Shown here piece by piece: positions 44,613-52,554 of a stretch of 64,000 nucleotides of DNA; position 1 is the first letter of the stretch; every line of letters begins with the position of its first letter. Source of the DNA: Nocardioides sp. YR527 (GTDB taxonomy: Bacteria > Actinomycetota > Actinomycetes > Propionibacteriales > Nocardioidaceae); assembly GCF_900101045.1 (NCBI RefSeq), contig NZ_FNFN01000002.1, forward strand, positions 682,001-746,000, given 5' to 3'. Under the pieces are notes generated by a model that was not told the DNA's origin, did no database searches, and saw only the letters and a list, made by a program, of their open reading frames with translations. The translations under genes and the position numbers were made by a program.

Positions 44613-45524
44613 TCAGAACAACGCGATCCGTACGCCGATCAGGGCAAGCAGCACCAACGCGAAGCCACCCAGAGCAGCCCATTGCAACGGCGCCTTCCGG
44701 TCGGCACGGAAGGTGGTGAAGATCCAGGCGACGACGAGACCTCCGATGAAGCCACCGACGTGGCCCTGCCAGGAGATGCCGTTGCCGAAGAAGGTGATGC
44801 CCGCGTTGATCAGGAGCACCGGCAGCAGCGGGGAGAGCGACTGGCCGGCCCTGACGAAGAGCACCACCAGGACACCCAGGAGACCGAAGATGGCGCCGGA
44901 GGCGCCGACGGTCGAACCTGCCGGTGTCGACGCCCAGACCACCAGAGCGGAGCCCGCCAGGCCGGAGATCAGGTAGAAGACCAGGAACCGCAGCCGGCCC
45001 ACGATCGGCTCGAGGAACGAGCCGAGCATGTAGAGCGACAGCATGTTCACGGCCAGGTGGATGATCGAGACGTGGGTGAACGTCGAGGTCAGCAGTTGCC
45101 AGAGCGCGCCGTCGTCGACTCCTGGCATCCAGGTGTAGCCGCTCGCCCGGCAGACGTCGTTCGGCACCGCGAACCCGCCGTCAGGGGTGAGGCAGTAGCC
45201 CTGCAGCCGGATCGCGAGGAAGTCGGCGATCCTCGACCCGCCTCCACCGGTCAGGACGATGCTCAGCCAGACCAGGACGTTGACGCCGATGAGCGACAAG
45301 GTCACCGGGAGGGCCCTGAAGCTCACCCGTGCGCCGGTGAAGCGCTTCGGCTGGCGTACGGACTTGTGGCCTTCCTTCACGCACTCCGGGCACTGGAAGC
45401 CCACGGAGGCGCTGGCCATGCAGTCAGGGCAGATGGGACGCCCACAGCGCTGACAGCTGATGTGGGTCTCACGGTCGGGGTGGCGGTAGCAGACCGGCAC
45501 CCCGACCGGTGTCGAGTCGGACAA
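44613..45524 (-). CDS. Rhomboid-family intramembrane serine protease with N-terminal zinc fingers
   Basis: A 303-residue protein. Residues 1-50 hold a B-box-like zinc region (CYRHPDRETHISCQRCGRPI...CPDCMASA...CPEC). The rhomboid domain follows with about six helices, the HLAVNMLSLY motif, nucleophile GASGAIFG and catalytic His in WQGHVGGFIGG, so it should be active. The start is TTG at 45524, immediately after the ppiA stop; no other start is in frame and close. It is cotranscribed with ppiA. Substrates are unknown. Confidence 0.92.
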   Translation of the reverse strand: MSDSTPVGVPVCYRHPDRETHISCQRCGRPICPDCMASASVGFQCPECVKEGHKSVRQPKRFTGARVSFRALPVTLSLIGVNVLVWLSIVLTGGGGSRIADFLAIRLQGYCLTPDGGFAVPNDVCRASGYTWMPGVDDGALWQLLTSTFTHVSIIHLAVNMLSLYMLGSFLEPIVGRLRFLVFYLISGLAGSALVVWASTPAGSTVGASGAIFGLLGVLVVLFVRAGQSLSPLLPVLLINAGITFFGNGISWQGHVGGFIGGLVVAWIFTTFRADRKAPLQWAALGGFALVLLALIGVRIALF

Positions 45525-46034
45525 CTAGACGATCTCGACGGTCTCGATGACGACCGGCTCGACCGGGCGGTCCATCGCCCCGGTCTTGGTGTTGGAGATC
45601 GAGTCGACGGCCTTCTTCGACTCCTCGTCGGCGACCTCACCGAAGATGGTGTGCTTGAAGTTCAGCCACGGCGCCTGGCCGGTGGTGATGAAGAACTGCG
45701 AGCCGTTGGTGCCGGGGCCGGCGTTGGCCATCGCGAGCAGGTAGGGCTTGTCGAAGGTGAGCTCGGGGTGCGGCTCGTCCTTGAAGGTGTAGCCCGGGCC
45801 GCCCGTACCGGTGCCCAGCGGGCAACCGCCCTGGATCATGAACCCGTCGATGACACGGTGGAAACCGAGACCGTCGTAGTAGGGAACACCGGAGCGGCCG
45901 GCGTCGTCCGTGTACTCCTTGGTCCCCGTGGCGAGGCCGACGAAGTTGGCGACCGTCTCCGGAGCATGGTTGGGGAACAAGGTGATCGTGATGTCACCGT
46001 GATTGGTGTGGAGGATGGCCTTCTGGTCAGCCAT
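45525..46034 (-). CDS. ppiA: Cyclophilin-type peptidyl-prolyl cis-trans isomerase
   Basis: A 169-residue single-domain cyclophilin without a signal peptide, hence cytoplasmic. Motifs are [63 protein letters not shown] and [10 protein letters not shown] at 46034 (MADQKAIL) follows GGAAGGGCAGG; ORF extension to 46052 was rejected. It lies in the conserved gyrA-ppiA-crgA neighbourhood. Confidence 0.95.
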   Translation of the reverse strand: MADQKAILHTNHGDITITLFPNHAPETVANFVGLATGTKEYTDDAGRSGVPYYDGLGFHRVIDGFMIQGGCPLGTGTGGPGYTFKDEPHPELTFDKPYLLAMANAGPGTNGSQFFITTGQAPWLNFKHTIFGEVADEESKKAVDSISNTKTGAMDRPVEPVVIETVEIV

Positions 46035-46104
46035 GACCTGCCCTTCCGACATTGGGATTGGTACGGGATGTAACTCCCCGATCCTCCCACACGGACGGTC
46101 GAGA

Positions 46105-46476
46105 TCAGGCGGCTGAGGCCTCCATCGCGACCCGCGTCAGCTTCGTGGCTCGGTGCTCGGCCCAGAAGCTGAGCACGGGGATGGTGCCGCACAGGGCCGT
46201 GACGATGGTGAAGGGCATCGGCCAGGCCGCCTTGCGTGAGAGCAGGAACGCGGTCAGCAGGAAGATCATGTAGAGCCAGCCGTGCGCGACACCGAGGTAC
46301 TGCGAGATGTCAGCGCCCAGCTGCCAGCCGGCGCCGCTGTCCTTGGCCAGCCACGCCGCATCGCTGACCAGATACCCGTAGTGGAGCGGCAGGCCGATGA
46401 GGCACAGCACGACGAGCAGCACACCCACGATGGTGGCCATGATCCGATAGGCGGTCAGATTGCCGGAAAGACTCAC
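46105..46476 (-). CDS. DUF3817 membrane protein
   Basis: A 123-residue protein with three hydrophobic helices and the DUF3817 pattern [18 protein letters not shown]...[23 protein letters not shown]...[13 protein letters not shown]. The start is GTG at 46476, in a four-base overlap with the SURF1 gene stop. The function is unknown; the HGWLYM motif is typical of the family. Confidence 0.88.
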   Translation of the reverse strand: MSLSGNLTAYRIMATIVGVLLVVLCLIGLPLHYGYLVSDAAWLAKDSGAGWQLGADISQYLGVAHGWLYMIFLLTAFLLSRKAAWPMPFTIVTALCGTIPVLSFWAEHRATKLTRVAMEASAA

Positions 46477-47339
46477 GCCTTGGAGGGTACGTGGCTTTCC
46501 TGAGGCGCGTTCTCAGGGGTCGGCATCGTGTCCTCGCCGTCCTCGTCGTCGTCGCTCTCATCGCTGTCGTCGGGTCCGCGCAGGGTGTCCCGCACATAGC
46601 GCCACCACACGTAGATCGCGAAGACGCCGAACAGCCACCACTCGATCGCGTAGAGCAGGTTGCGCAGCCCGGTCGTGGCCTCCGGCTCGGGCAGCTGCGG
46701 GGCCGGCACGTCGGCGACGTCCGTGGCGCCGTCGTTGACCGGCATCGCGCTGGCCGGCCAGTCGTCCTCGACCGGCGAGCGCACCATGTAGGCGCTGTAG
46801 AGGTCGTAGCTGGTGCGCGAGATCAGGTCGGAGACGTCCAGCTGCGGGAAGATGTTGTCGGACTTGCGGTCGTCGGCGACGTCGGTCCAGTCGCTGGGCT
46901 GCAGCCAGCCGGTGACGGTGACGTGACCGCGCGGCGCGGGCGGCGCGGTGCCGACCTCAGGGGTCCAGCCACGCACGACGTAGACGGCCGACTCCGTCTC
47001 CTCGACGAGCACCGGCGTGACGGCCCAGAAGCCGACCTGAGAGCCTCGCTCCATCCCGTCGATGAAGATGGTCTCCTCGGGCATCCAGATCCCGGAGACG
47101 GTCACGGGGCGGCCGATCTGCTCCCATGGGAAGGCGTCGTTGGGACCCATCAGGTCGGTGAACGCCTTCGGCTCGGCATGCACCAGCTCCGCGACCTGGT
47201 CCTGCTTGTCCTGCTGGCTCGACTGGTACTGCCACACCCCGAGCAGCACCGCGCCGGTCACGAAGATCACCACCAGCGCGTGCGCACCCCACAACCGAGG
47301 GGAGAAGATACTTCGCGGGGGACTGGTCTGGGCGGCCAT
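46473..47339 (-). CDS. SURF1-family cytochrome oxidase assembly protein
   Basis: A 288-residue SURF1 homologue with two membrane helices, one near the N-terminus (GAHALVVIFVTGAVLLGVWQYQSSQ) and one near the C-terminus (LLYAIEWWLFGVFAIYVWWRYVRD), enclosing an extracytoplasmic domain with GRPVTVSGIW and VVRGWTP. It helps assemble heme-copper oxidase. The tail is strongly acidic (DDSDESDDDEDGED). ATG at 47339; coupled to the DUF3817 gene. Confidence 0.92.
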   Translation of the reverse strand: MAAQTSPPRSIFSPRLWGAHALVVIFVTGAVLLGVWQYQSSQQDKQDQVAELVHAEPKAFTDLMGPNDAFPWEQIGRPVTVSGIWMPEETIFIDGMERGSQVGFWAVTPVLVEETESAVYVVRGWTPEVGTAPPAPRGHVTVTGWLQPSDWTDVADDRKSDNIFPQLDVSDLISRTSYDLYSAYMVRSPVEDDWPASAMPVNDGATDVADVPAPQLPEPEATTGLRNLLYAIEWWLFGVFAIYVWWRYVRDTLRGPDDSDESDDDEDGEDTMPTPENAPQESHVPSKA

Positions 47340-47362
47340 AGCAGCTCCCAGAGTACGGGTCG

Positions 47363-48265
47363 CTAGTCGCAGACCGCGAATGGGACGGGTTGGCTGGTGA
47401 CCAGGGTGGCGGCGGTCACCGGGCTCTTCACCCGGAACCCGATCCGCCCCGTGGCCGGATCCGCGACACCGTTGGTGAAGACCTTCTTGTACGCCGCGAC
47501 CTGATCGCCCAGCTTCAGCCGGTAGAACAGGTCGTCACGGTCCTCACCGAGACGCAGCGTGGCCAGCCCGCCGCCGAACTCGACCGAGTAGGCCGCGACC
47601 GGCGCCAGCCTGGTCTTCTCCTTCGGCCCACCCTCGGCGCAGCCCTTGACGACGTACGTCGAGGTGGCGGGGCCTCCGGCGACCGCGACCAGCTCCTCCT
47701 GCGCGGCCCAGGTCTCCACGTCCGGGGTCGCGGTGTTCTTGGTGATCAGGTGGGTCTTCGGGTCGAACTTCGCGCCCTTCAGCAGGCCGACGCCCGCCTT
47801 GATCGCCGGTCCGGGCTTGACCCGGTCGGCGACCTTGATGACGTACCCGTCCTTGCCGCCGCCGGTGAACCTGGCCTCCCAGATCACATCGGCCGCGCCC
47901 CACTTGTAGGTGTCGCGCAGGCGCTGGTCGACCCCACGCAGCAGACCACCGCTGACCTGGGCGGCCTCCTTGTCGGCCCGGTTCCACAGCTCACTCTGGT
48001 CCGCAGGGCTCGACCGGCTGGTGATGTCGTCGAGCCCGAAGAGCGACTTCACCTCGTCGTAGTCGGTCACCGCCAGCGTCTTGGCGCCGGCGGGGACGAA
48101 CGTCATGGCTGCCTCGACGGGGTCCATGGTCGCGGCGTACACGGGGTAGGTGTCCTCCGACGCAGCCGCCTCCGGTCTCTTCGGCTCGCTGTCGTCCCCG
48201 CAGCCGGCCAGTGCAAGGGCCAGCCCAACAGCCAGCACGCACATGCCCCATCGCCTCACGTTCAC
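47363..48265 (-). CDS. Lipoprotein of unknown function
   Basis: A 300-residue lipoprotein (signal VLAVGLALALAGCG with lipobox Cys about residue 22). I do not recognise the mature domain, which is soluble and rich in short beta-type segments (GGKDGYVIKVADRVKPGP, VVKGCAEGG) and ends in a cysteine (PFAVCD) that could pair with the internal one. The start is GTG at 48265. It is 23 bp upstream of the SURF1 gene on the same strand, so possibly cotranscribed. Confidence 0.85.
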   Translation of the reverse strand: MNVRRWGMCVLAVGLALALAGCGDDSEPKRPEAAASEDTYPVYAATMDPVEAAMTFVPAGAKTLAVTDYDEVKSLFGLDDITSRSSPADQSELWNRADKEAAQVSGGLLRGVDQRLRDTYKWGAADVIWEARFTGGGKDGYVIKVADRVKPGPAIKAGVGLLKGAKFDPKTHLITKNTATPDVETWAAQEELVAVAGGPATSTYVVKGCAEGGPKEKTRLAPVAAYSVEFGGGLATLRLGEDRDDLFYRLKLGDQVAAYKKVFTNGVADPATGRIGFRVKSPVTAATLVTSQPVPFAVCD

Positions 48266-48314
48266 CCCAACGAGTATTCCCGATCCCTGTCACGGTGTGC
48301 GTCACGAAATAGAT

Positions 48315-48347
48315 GGAGGCCGCAGGCGGAACGCGCCTGCGGCCTCC
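48315..48347. terminator. Terminator after the oxygenase gene
   Basis: A perfect 14-bp stem, GGAGGCCGCAGGCG (48315-48328) with its complement at 48334-48347 and a five-base loop, lies 14 bases beyond the stop of the minus-strand oxygenase gene. Confidence 0.8.
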
Positions 48348-48360
48348 TTGATCCCGAGCG

Positions 48361-49398
48361 TCAGCGACCAGCGCCTGTCAGCTCAAGGGATGCGGGGAGC
48401 GGCTCGAGTACCGGGTCGATGATCCGCGAGGAGGCCTCGGACCGAGCGACACGGCTGCGACGCAGGTCCTTGACGGTCGTGAGGCGGCGGAGCCAACGGT
48501 CGGTGCCGTCGTAGCGAGCCGTGAAGGGCTTGCGGCCGTGCAGCGCACGGTGGTTGTCGACGATGAGGATCTCGCCCGGGGCCAGCGCGACGTCCTCGAC
48601 GTTCGCGGAGAGCTCCATGATCAGCAGCTGGAGCGCCCGGTCGGCCTCGACGTCGCCCGGCAGCGCCGCCATGTAGGGCGGGTCGAGACGGACGTCGGGG
48701 GCCTGGGGTGAGCCGGAGAGCACCGCGGTCGGCGCGGCGAGCAGCTCGGCCTCGTCGACGCCGGCCTCGCGGAGGTTGCGCAGGTGCTCGTCGTCGGGGT
48801 GGATGACATAGCGCGGCTCGAACAGCGGCGCGTACTCGGGGCCGGTCACGTCGATCGAGCTGATGCCGACCGCGGTGGTCGGGATCATGTCCTGGTTGCG
48901 CAGCGAGATCAGTCCGAGGTGGTCGCAGCGAAGGTTGCTGAACGCGTCCTCGATGTGCAGGTCGAGCACGACGTCGCTGCTGTGCCCGGTCTGCAGGTTC
49001 TCCTGCTTCTGGATCGGCAGGATGTTGTTGACCAGCTGGCCACCCTGCAGCGAGGACCAGGAGACGGCGTCACCGAGCTGAGCCATGATCAGCGCGAGCC
49101 AGAAGTCGGCCATGTGTGGCGCTTGGGCGTCGGGGTGGTTCCAGTGCGGCGGGGTCGGGCCGGCGGTCACCGGAAGCCCACTGATCACCAGGGCGTCGGT
49201 CGCATCGCCGTAGCGGAACGCGCGGATCGCCTTGGCGACGCTGTCGGGAAGCTCACCGCCGAGGAACGGCGCGGTCTCGAGGAACTCCGAGGAGACCGGG
49301 CTCGCGAACCGGGCGAGCAACGACTCCGACAGCTCAGCTGCGGCCTGGGACTCTGCTGGGGTCATCTCGACCCGGGTGACTACGGACTCTGCGCCCAC
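48361..49398 (-). CDS. Fe(II)/2-oxoglutarate oxygenase, clavaminate-synthase-like (amino-acid hydroxylase type)
   Basis: About 345 residues. The iron site follows the HxE pattern of clavaminate synthase, VioC and AsnO-type enzymes (LDLHIEDAFSNLRCDHLGLISLRN), with the distal His in VDNHRALHGRKPF and the 2-oxoglutarate Arg in RYDGTDRWLRR. Such enzymes hydroxylate free or carrier-bound amino acids such as Asn, Arg or enduracididine in peptide natural-product pathways, but no biosynthetic genes are adjacent. The start is uncertain: I prefer GTG at 49398, nine bases after GAGAGG; TTG at 49512 and ATG at 49365 are alternatives. It is monocistronic with its own terminator. Confidence 0.83.
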   Translation of the reverse strand: MGAESVVTRVEMTPAESQAAAELSESLLARFASPVSSEFLETAPFLGGELPDSVAKAIRAFRYGDATDALVISGLPVTAGPTPPHWNHPDAQAPHMADFWLALIMAQLGDAVSWSSLQGGQLVNNILPIQKQENLQTGHSSDVVLDLHIEDAFSNLRCDHLGLISLRNQDMIPTTAVGISSIDVTGPEYAPLFEPRYVIHPDDEHLRNLREAGVDEAELLAAPTAVLSGSPQAPDVRLDPPYMAALPGDVEADRALQLLIMELSANVEDVALAPGEILIVDNHRALHGRKPFTARYDGTDRWLRRLTTVKDLRRSRVARSEASSRIIDPVLEPLPASLELTGAGR

Positions 49399-49685
49399 AA
49401 CATTGACCTCTCGGACTTTGCGGTGGAGGGGTTCGTCAGAAGCGTTTTCTGGCGCCCGCACCAAAGGGTTTCCTAAGTTCGAGACCACTTTGTTCCGCCG
49501 TACGGAATTCAAACGAGTGATAGGTCCAAATATCGAGACGATAGGTATTAGTCCCCTTGCGCAATCGCCGTGAACCTGTTTAGGGAATGTATCCCCCCTG
49601 CGGTTTGCCAGTTACCGGGATTTGGCCGTATGGCGCAGGTTCTGGAGGCCGTACGCGGCCCGTCGCGGCCCCTATCCTGAGCCCC

Positions 49686-50057
49686 ATGACAGCCACGACT
49701 CCGCCAGGACCACCGCCGAGGACGACAGCAGGATTCGGCGGCTCGACGGCCGACCAGGTGCTGACCATCGTCCTGATCGTGCTCGGTCTCGGCGCGAGTG
49801 TGATGGCCAGCTTCTTCGGCGCGTTCTCCATCATGGCCAGCGACGGGTGCTTCGAGACCTGCAACTACACGATGATGAACATCGGCGTCGCGGTGATGGT
49901 CTTCACCCCGTGGATCTGCTGGCTCGTCTTCGGCATCTGGGGGATCGTCCGCCTGGCCCGCAAGAAACTCGCCGTCCTCGTCGTGGTCGCCGGCGGCGTA
50001 CTCTCGGTCGTTCTCTACATCGTCGGGATCGTCCTGCTGACGGCCACGATCGGCTGA
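49686..50057 (+). CDS. Small membrane protein of unknown function
   Basis: 123 residues: a Pro/Gly/Thr-rich cytoplasmic N-terminus (TPPGPPPRTTAGFGG) and three hydrophobic helices. Between helices one and two is a short loop with two cysteines (DGCFETCNY). ATG at 49686 is the first start near the conserved part; the open frame extends upstream to 49587 without a ribosome binding site. It converges on the MarR gene with a three-base gap. No family recognised. Confidence 0.75.
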   Translation: MTATTPPGPPPRTTAGFGGSTADQVLTIVLIVLGLGASVMASFFGAFSIMASDGCFETCNYTMMNIGVAVMVFTPWICWLVFGIWGIVRLARKKLAVLVVVAGGVLSVVLYIVGIVLLTATIG

Positions 50058-50060
50058 GCA

Positions 50061-50495
50061 TCACCGGTACGGATCGACGAGCTCACGCAACGAGGTGAGC
50101 GCCTCCCGCAGGGCCGATGCCAGGCGCGGCCCGAGGTGATCGTTCCACTCCTGCTCGACGCCCATCACGACCTCTCGAGCGCGGTCGGCGGCGTCCTGCC
50201 CAGCCGTGGTGAACCTGATCAGGCGCGCCCGACCGTCGGCCGGGTCCGGGACCCGCTCGACGAGCCCTTCCCGCTCCAGCGCCGCGACCAGCACGCTGGC
50301 GGTCTGCTTGGTGACCTGGGCCTGCTCGGCCAGATCGACCAGGCGCGAGCCGTCCTCGGCGATCCGCTGGGCGAGCCGGGCCTGCGCGACCGTGATGTCG
50401 TAGCCGGCGTCCCGCATCGCGGAGATGACCCGTTCGTCCATCGCCCGGTAGGCGATGAGCATGAGCGTTGCGACATCGATCGGACCCCTTGACAC
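50061..50495 (-). CDS. MarR-family regulator
   Basis: A 144-residue winged-helix MarR protein (VAQARLAQRIAEDGSRLVDLAEQAQVTKQTASVLVAALEREGLVERVPDPADGRARLIRFT). The start is GTG at 50495. A perfect inverted repeat overlaps its likely -10 region at 50517-50537, between it and the divergent DUF1304 gene, suggesting control of both. Confidence 0.92.
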   Translation of the reverse strand: MSRGPIDVATLMLIAYRAMDERVISAMRDAGYDITVAQARLAQRIAEDGSRLVDLAEQAQVTKQTASVLVAALEREGLVERVPDPADGRARLIRFTTAGQDAADRAREVVMGVEQEWNDHLGPRLASALREALTSLRELVDPYR

Positions 50496-50516
50496 TGTGC
50501 GGCACCCTGCTCAAAT

Positions 50517-50537
50517 ATAGTCAGTAAGACTGACTAT
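50517..50537. promoter_or_regulatory. MarR operator (perfect 9+9 inverted repeat)
   Basis: ATAGTCAGT and ACTGACTAT are separated by AAG. The minus-strand sequence TATATT just outside the left arm is a good -10 for the marR gene, so binding would block it. The size is typical of MarR-family sites. Confidence 0.75.
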
Positions 50538-50651
50538 CATACCGCTCTCCGGTGCTCAGACGACCGTCTGTTCACGGGGTTCCGCCGGACGCGTGTTGCT
50601 TCCACGATCTCCACAGCCTCACTCGTCGAGGCCCGTCCCGAGCAGGTCCTC

Positions 50652-51050
50652 ATGAACGCAGTCGCGCAGCTCAGTGCCGGCATCTCCGCCCTGATCCTCA
50701 TCGCCGTCTTCCCCGCAGAGGCCTTCTTCATCCACCGCCCCGAGGTCCAGCGGTTCCTCGGGATCGAGCCGCACGGCATCCGCAACGTCCATCTGTGGTC
50801 GTTCTGCATCGGCGCCCGCAACGCCCTCGCCGGCGTCGGCACGCTCGTCGGCCTCTGGATGGTGAACTTCGGCGACGAGTCCACCGGAGTCACCGTCGTG
50901 GTCCTCACCTGCATCTACATGCTGCTCGCCTCGTTGTTCATGGGGATCGCCGACGCCCTCGGATACTGGCTCCCCCGAGGCGGCAGCATCAAGGGGACCG
51001 TCGCCTCCACCGTCCTGCCCGCGGTCGCGCTGATCGCGATCGCGGTCTGA
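50652..51050 (+). CDS. DUF1304 membrane protein
   Basis: A 132-residue protein with four hydrophobic helices and the DUF1304-like segment FLGIEPHGIRNVHLWSFCIGARNALAGVGTLVGLWM. ATG at 50652 follows GAGCAGGTCC. It is divergent from the MarR gene and downstream of the operator at 50517-50537, so it is the likely MarR target. The function is unknown. Confidence 0.8.
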   Translation: MNAVAQLSAGISALILIAVFPAEAFFIHRPEVQRFLGIEPHGIRNVHLWSFCIGARNALAGVGTLVGLWMVNFGDESTGVTVVVLTCIYMLLASLFMGIADALGYWLPRGGSIKGTVASTVLPAVALIAIAV

Positions 51051-51086
51051 TAGCGCGGAGCAGCCGGGACCACTACGCTCCGAAGC

Positions 51087-51554
51087 ATGGGCGCCGCGAT
51101 CGTCTCGGGTCTCTTCGCAGTGGTGCTCGCCTGCCTCGCGTGGGGTCTGCAGAACGGCAGCAGGCGGGCGCGGGTGCTCGGCCGGATCGAGCGCTACACC
51201 CGGATCCTCAAGGACATTCCGTACGGACACCCGGCGCGAGTCCACCTGGAGGCCGCCCTGGCCGCCGAGGCCGAGAAGCTGAGCGCCCTGACCGGCGCGA
51301 GGATCCCGTCGTACGCTCCTGCACCGCTGCCCGACCCCGGCCCCGCCACCATGGACGACATCTTCGGGACGGGCGAGCACCGACCGATCACACCGGGCAC
51401 GCCGCCGCCGGTTCAGCCGACCGCGCCGCCCTCCCGGCCGCAGGTTCGCCGTTCGACGCCACCCCAGGCGTACGCCTCGGTGGCACTGGGCCTGCTGGCC
51501 GGCGGGTTTGCCGTCGTCGCGCTCTGGATTCTCATCGATCAGCTGCTGCGGTAG
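51087..51554 (+). CDS. Hypothetical protein with terminal membrane helices
   Basis: 155 residues: a membrane helix at each end (VSGLFAVVLACLAWGL and ASVALGLLAGGFAVVALWILI) with a basic helix (SRRARVLGRIERYTRIL) and a long proline-rich middle (PAPLPDPGPATM...TPPPVQPTAPPSRP). ATG at 51087. No family is recognised and no partner is evident. Confidence 0.65.
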   Translation: MGAAIVSGLFAVVLACLAWGLQNGSRRARVLGRIERYTRILKDIPYGHPARVHLEAALAAEAEKLSALTGARIPSYAPAPLPDPGPATMDDIFGTGEHRPITPGTPPPVQPTAPPSRPQVRRSTPPQAYASVALGLLAGGFAVVALWILIDQLLR

Positions 51555-51561
51555 GCGATCA

Positions 51562-51603
51562 TATTCCTTGACAGGCATATTCCTGTTGAGGCATCTTAAA
51601 GGA
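51562..51603 (+). promoter_or_regulatory. Leaderless promoter and direct repeats of the ArsR-family gene
   Basis: TTGACA (51568-51573) and CATCTT (51592-51597) are 18 bp apart, and the GTG start at 51604 lies seven bases further, the geometry of a leaderless promoter. The sequence CATATTCCT occurs twice, starting at 51560 and 51576, overlapping the -35 and the spacer, and could be the regulator's own site. Confidence 0.55.
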
Positions 51604-51936
51604 GTGCCCACCCGAGACGTCTTCAGCGTGATCGCCGACCCGACCCGTCGGCAGATCCTCGACCTGCTCTGCCAGCGCGAGATGGGGGTGGGCGAGCTGG
51701 TGGAGACCCTCGGGCTCGCCCAGCCGAACGTGTCCAAGCACCTGCGGATACTGGGCGAGGCGGACCTGGTGCACGTACGCGTCGACGGACCGCGCCGTCA
51801 CTACCGGCTGCGGCCCGAGCGGCTCCGGGAGCTGGAGGAGTGGCTGGCGCCGTATCGCCGGATGTGGGCCGACCGCCTGGACGCGCTCGAGCGCCACCTG
51901 GACCAGCTCGACGACCACGACCACGAAGAGGACTGA
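51604..51936 (+). CDS. ArsR-family regulator
   Basis: A 110-residue winged-helix protein (FSVIADPTRRQILDLLCQREMGVGELVETLGLAQPNVSKHLRILGEADLVHVRVDGPRRHYRL), with no cysteine pair for metal sensing; the terminal DDHDHEED could bind metal but is short. It is of the type commonly paired with SRPBCC/AHSA1 genes, as here (three bases apart). GTG at 51604 is chosen because the conserved domain begins there. Confidence 0.92.
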   Translation: MPTRDVFSVIADPTRRQILDLLCQREMGVGELVETLGLAQPNVSKHLRILGEADLVHVRVDGPRRHYRLRPERLRELEEWLAPYRRMWADRLDALERHLDQLDDHDHEED

Positions 51937-51939
51937 GAG

Positions 51940-52554
51940 ATGACCGAGACGACCGAACCCCTGGGCGAGGTGCTCCGCGACGGCGAGAAGGCGGGCCTTC
52001 GCTACGTACGCGAGCTCCGCCACTCACCCGAGAAGGTGTGGCGGGCACTGACCGAGACGGACGGCCTGCGGCACTGGTTCCCGACGGACATCGTCGGTGA
52101 GCGTGTTGCCGGAGCGCGGCTGAGTCTCCCGTTCTGGCCCGAGGGCCTGGAGCTGGCGAGCACCACCGACGCGATCGAGGAGATGGGCGTCGACCCGGAC
52201 GACTACGTCTCAGCGGGGGAGCTGCGGGTCTGGGACCCGCCCCGGACCTTCGAGTTCACCTGGGGGATGGACGGCCGTGAGGAGCTGACCGACCTGCTCC
52301 GCTTCGAGCTCGAGCCGACCGACGACGGCACCCGCCTCACCTTCATGACCTGGTTCGGCAGTCCCACCGGGAACACCGATTCCGCCGTCGGCTGGCATGT
52401 CTGCCTGGACCACCTCGCCGGCGTGCTCGACGCGCCAGAGCCTCCGGCCGAGGAGGACGCCGCCCTCGTCGTCCAGCGGGTCATGGCCAGGTCCGAGGAG
52501 CTGCGGCCCGCGTACGCCGCCCTGCTTCAGGACGCGGTCGAGTCGAGCTCGTAA
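51940..52554 (+). CDS. SRPBCC (AHSA1-type) domain protein
   Basis: A 204-residue START/Bet v1-like fold protein (YVRELRHSPEKVWRALTETDGLRHWFPTDI...GELRVWDPPRTFEFTWG...TFMTWFGSP). It is coupled to the ArsR gene. Such pairs are common; the ligand or partner is unknown. The last 28 bases overlap the convergent MFS gene. Confidence 0.9.
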   Translation: MTETTEPLGEVLRDGEKAGLRYVRELRHSPEKVWRALTETDGLRHWFPTDIVGERVAGARLSLPFWPEGLELASTTDAIEEMGVDPDDYVSAGELRVWDPPRTFEFTWGMDGREELTDLLRFELEPTDDGTRLTFMTWFGSPTGNTDSAVGWHVCLDHLAGVLDAPEPPAEEDAALVVQRVMARSEELRPAYAALLQDAVESSS

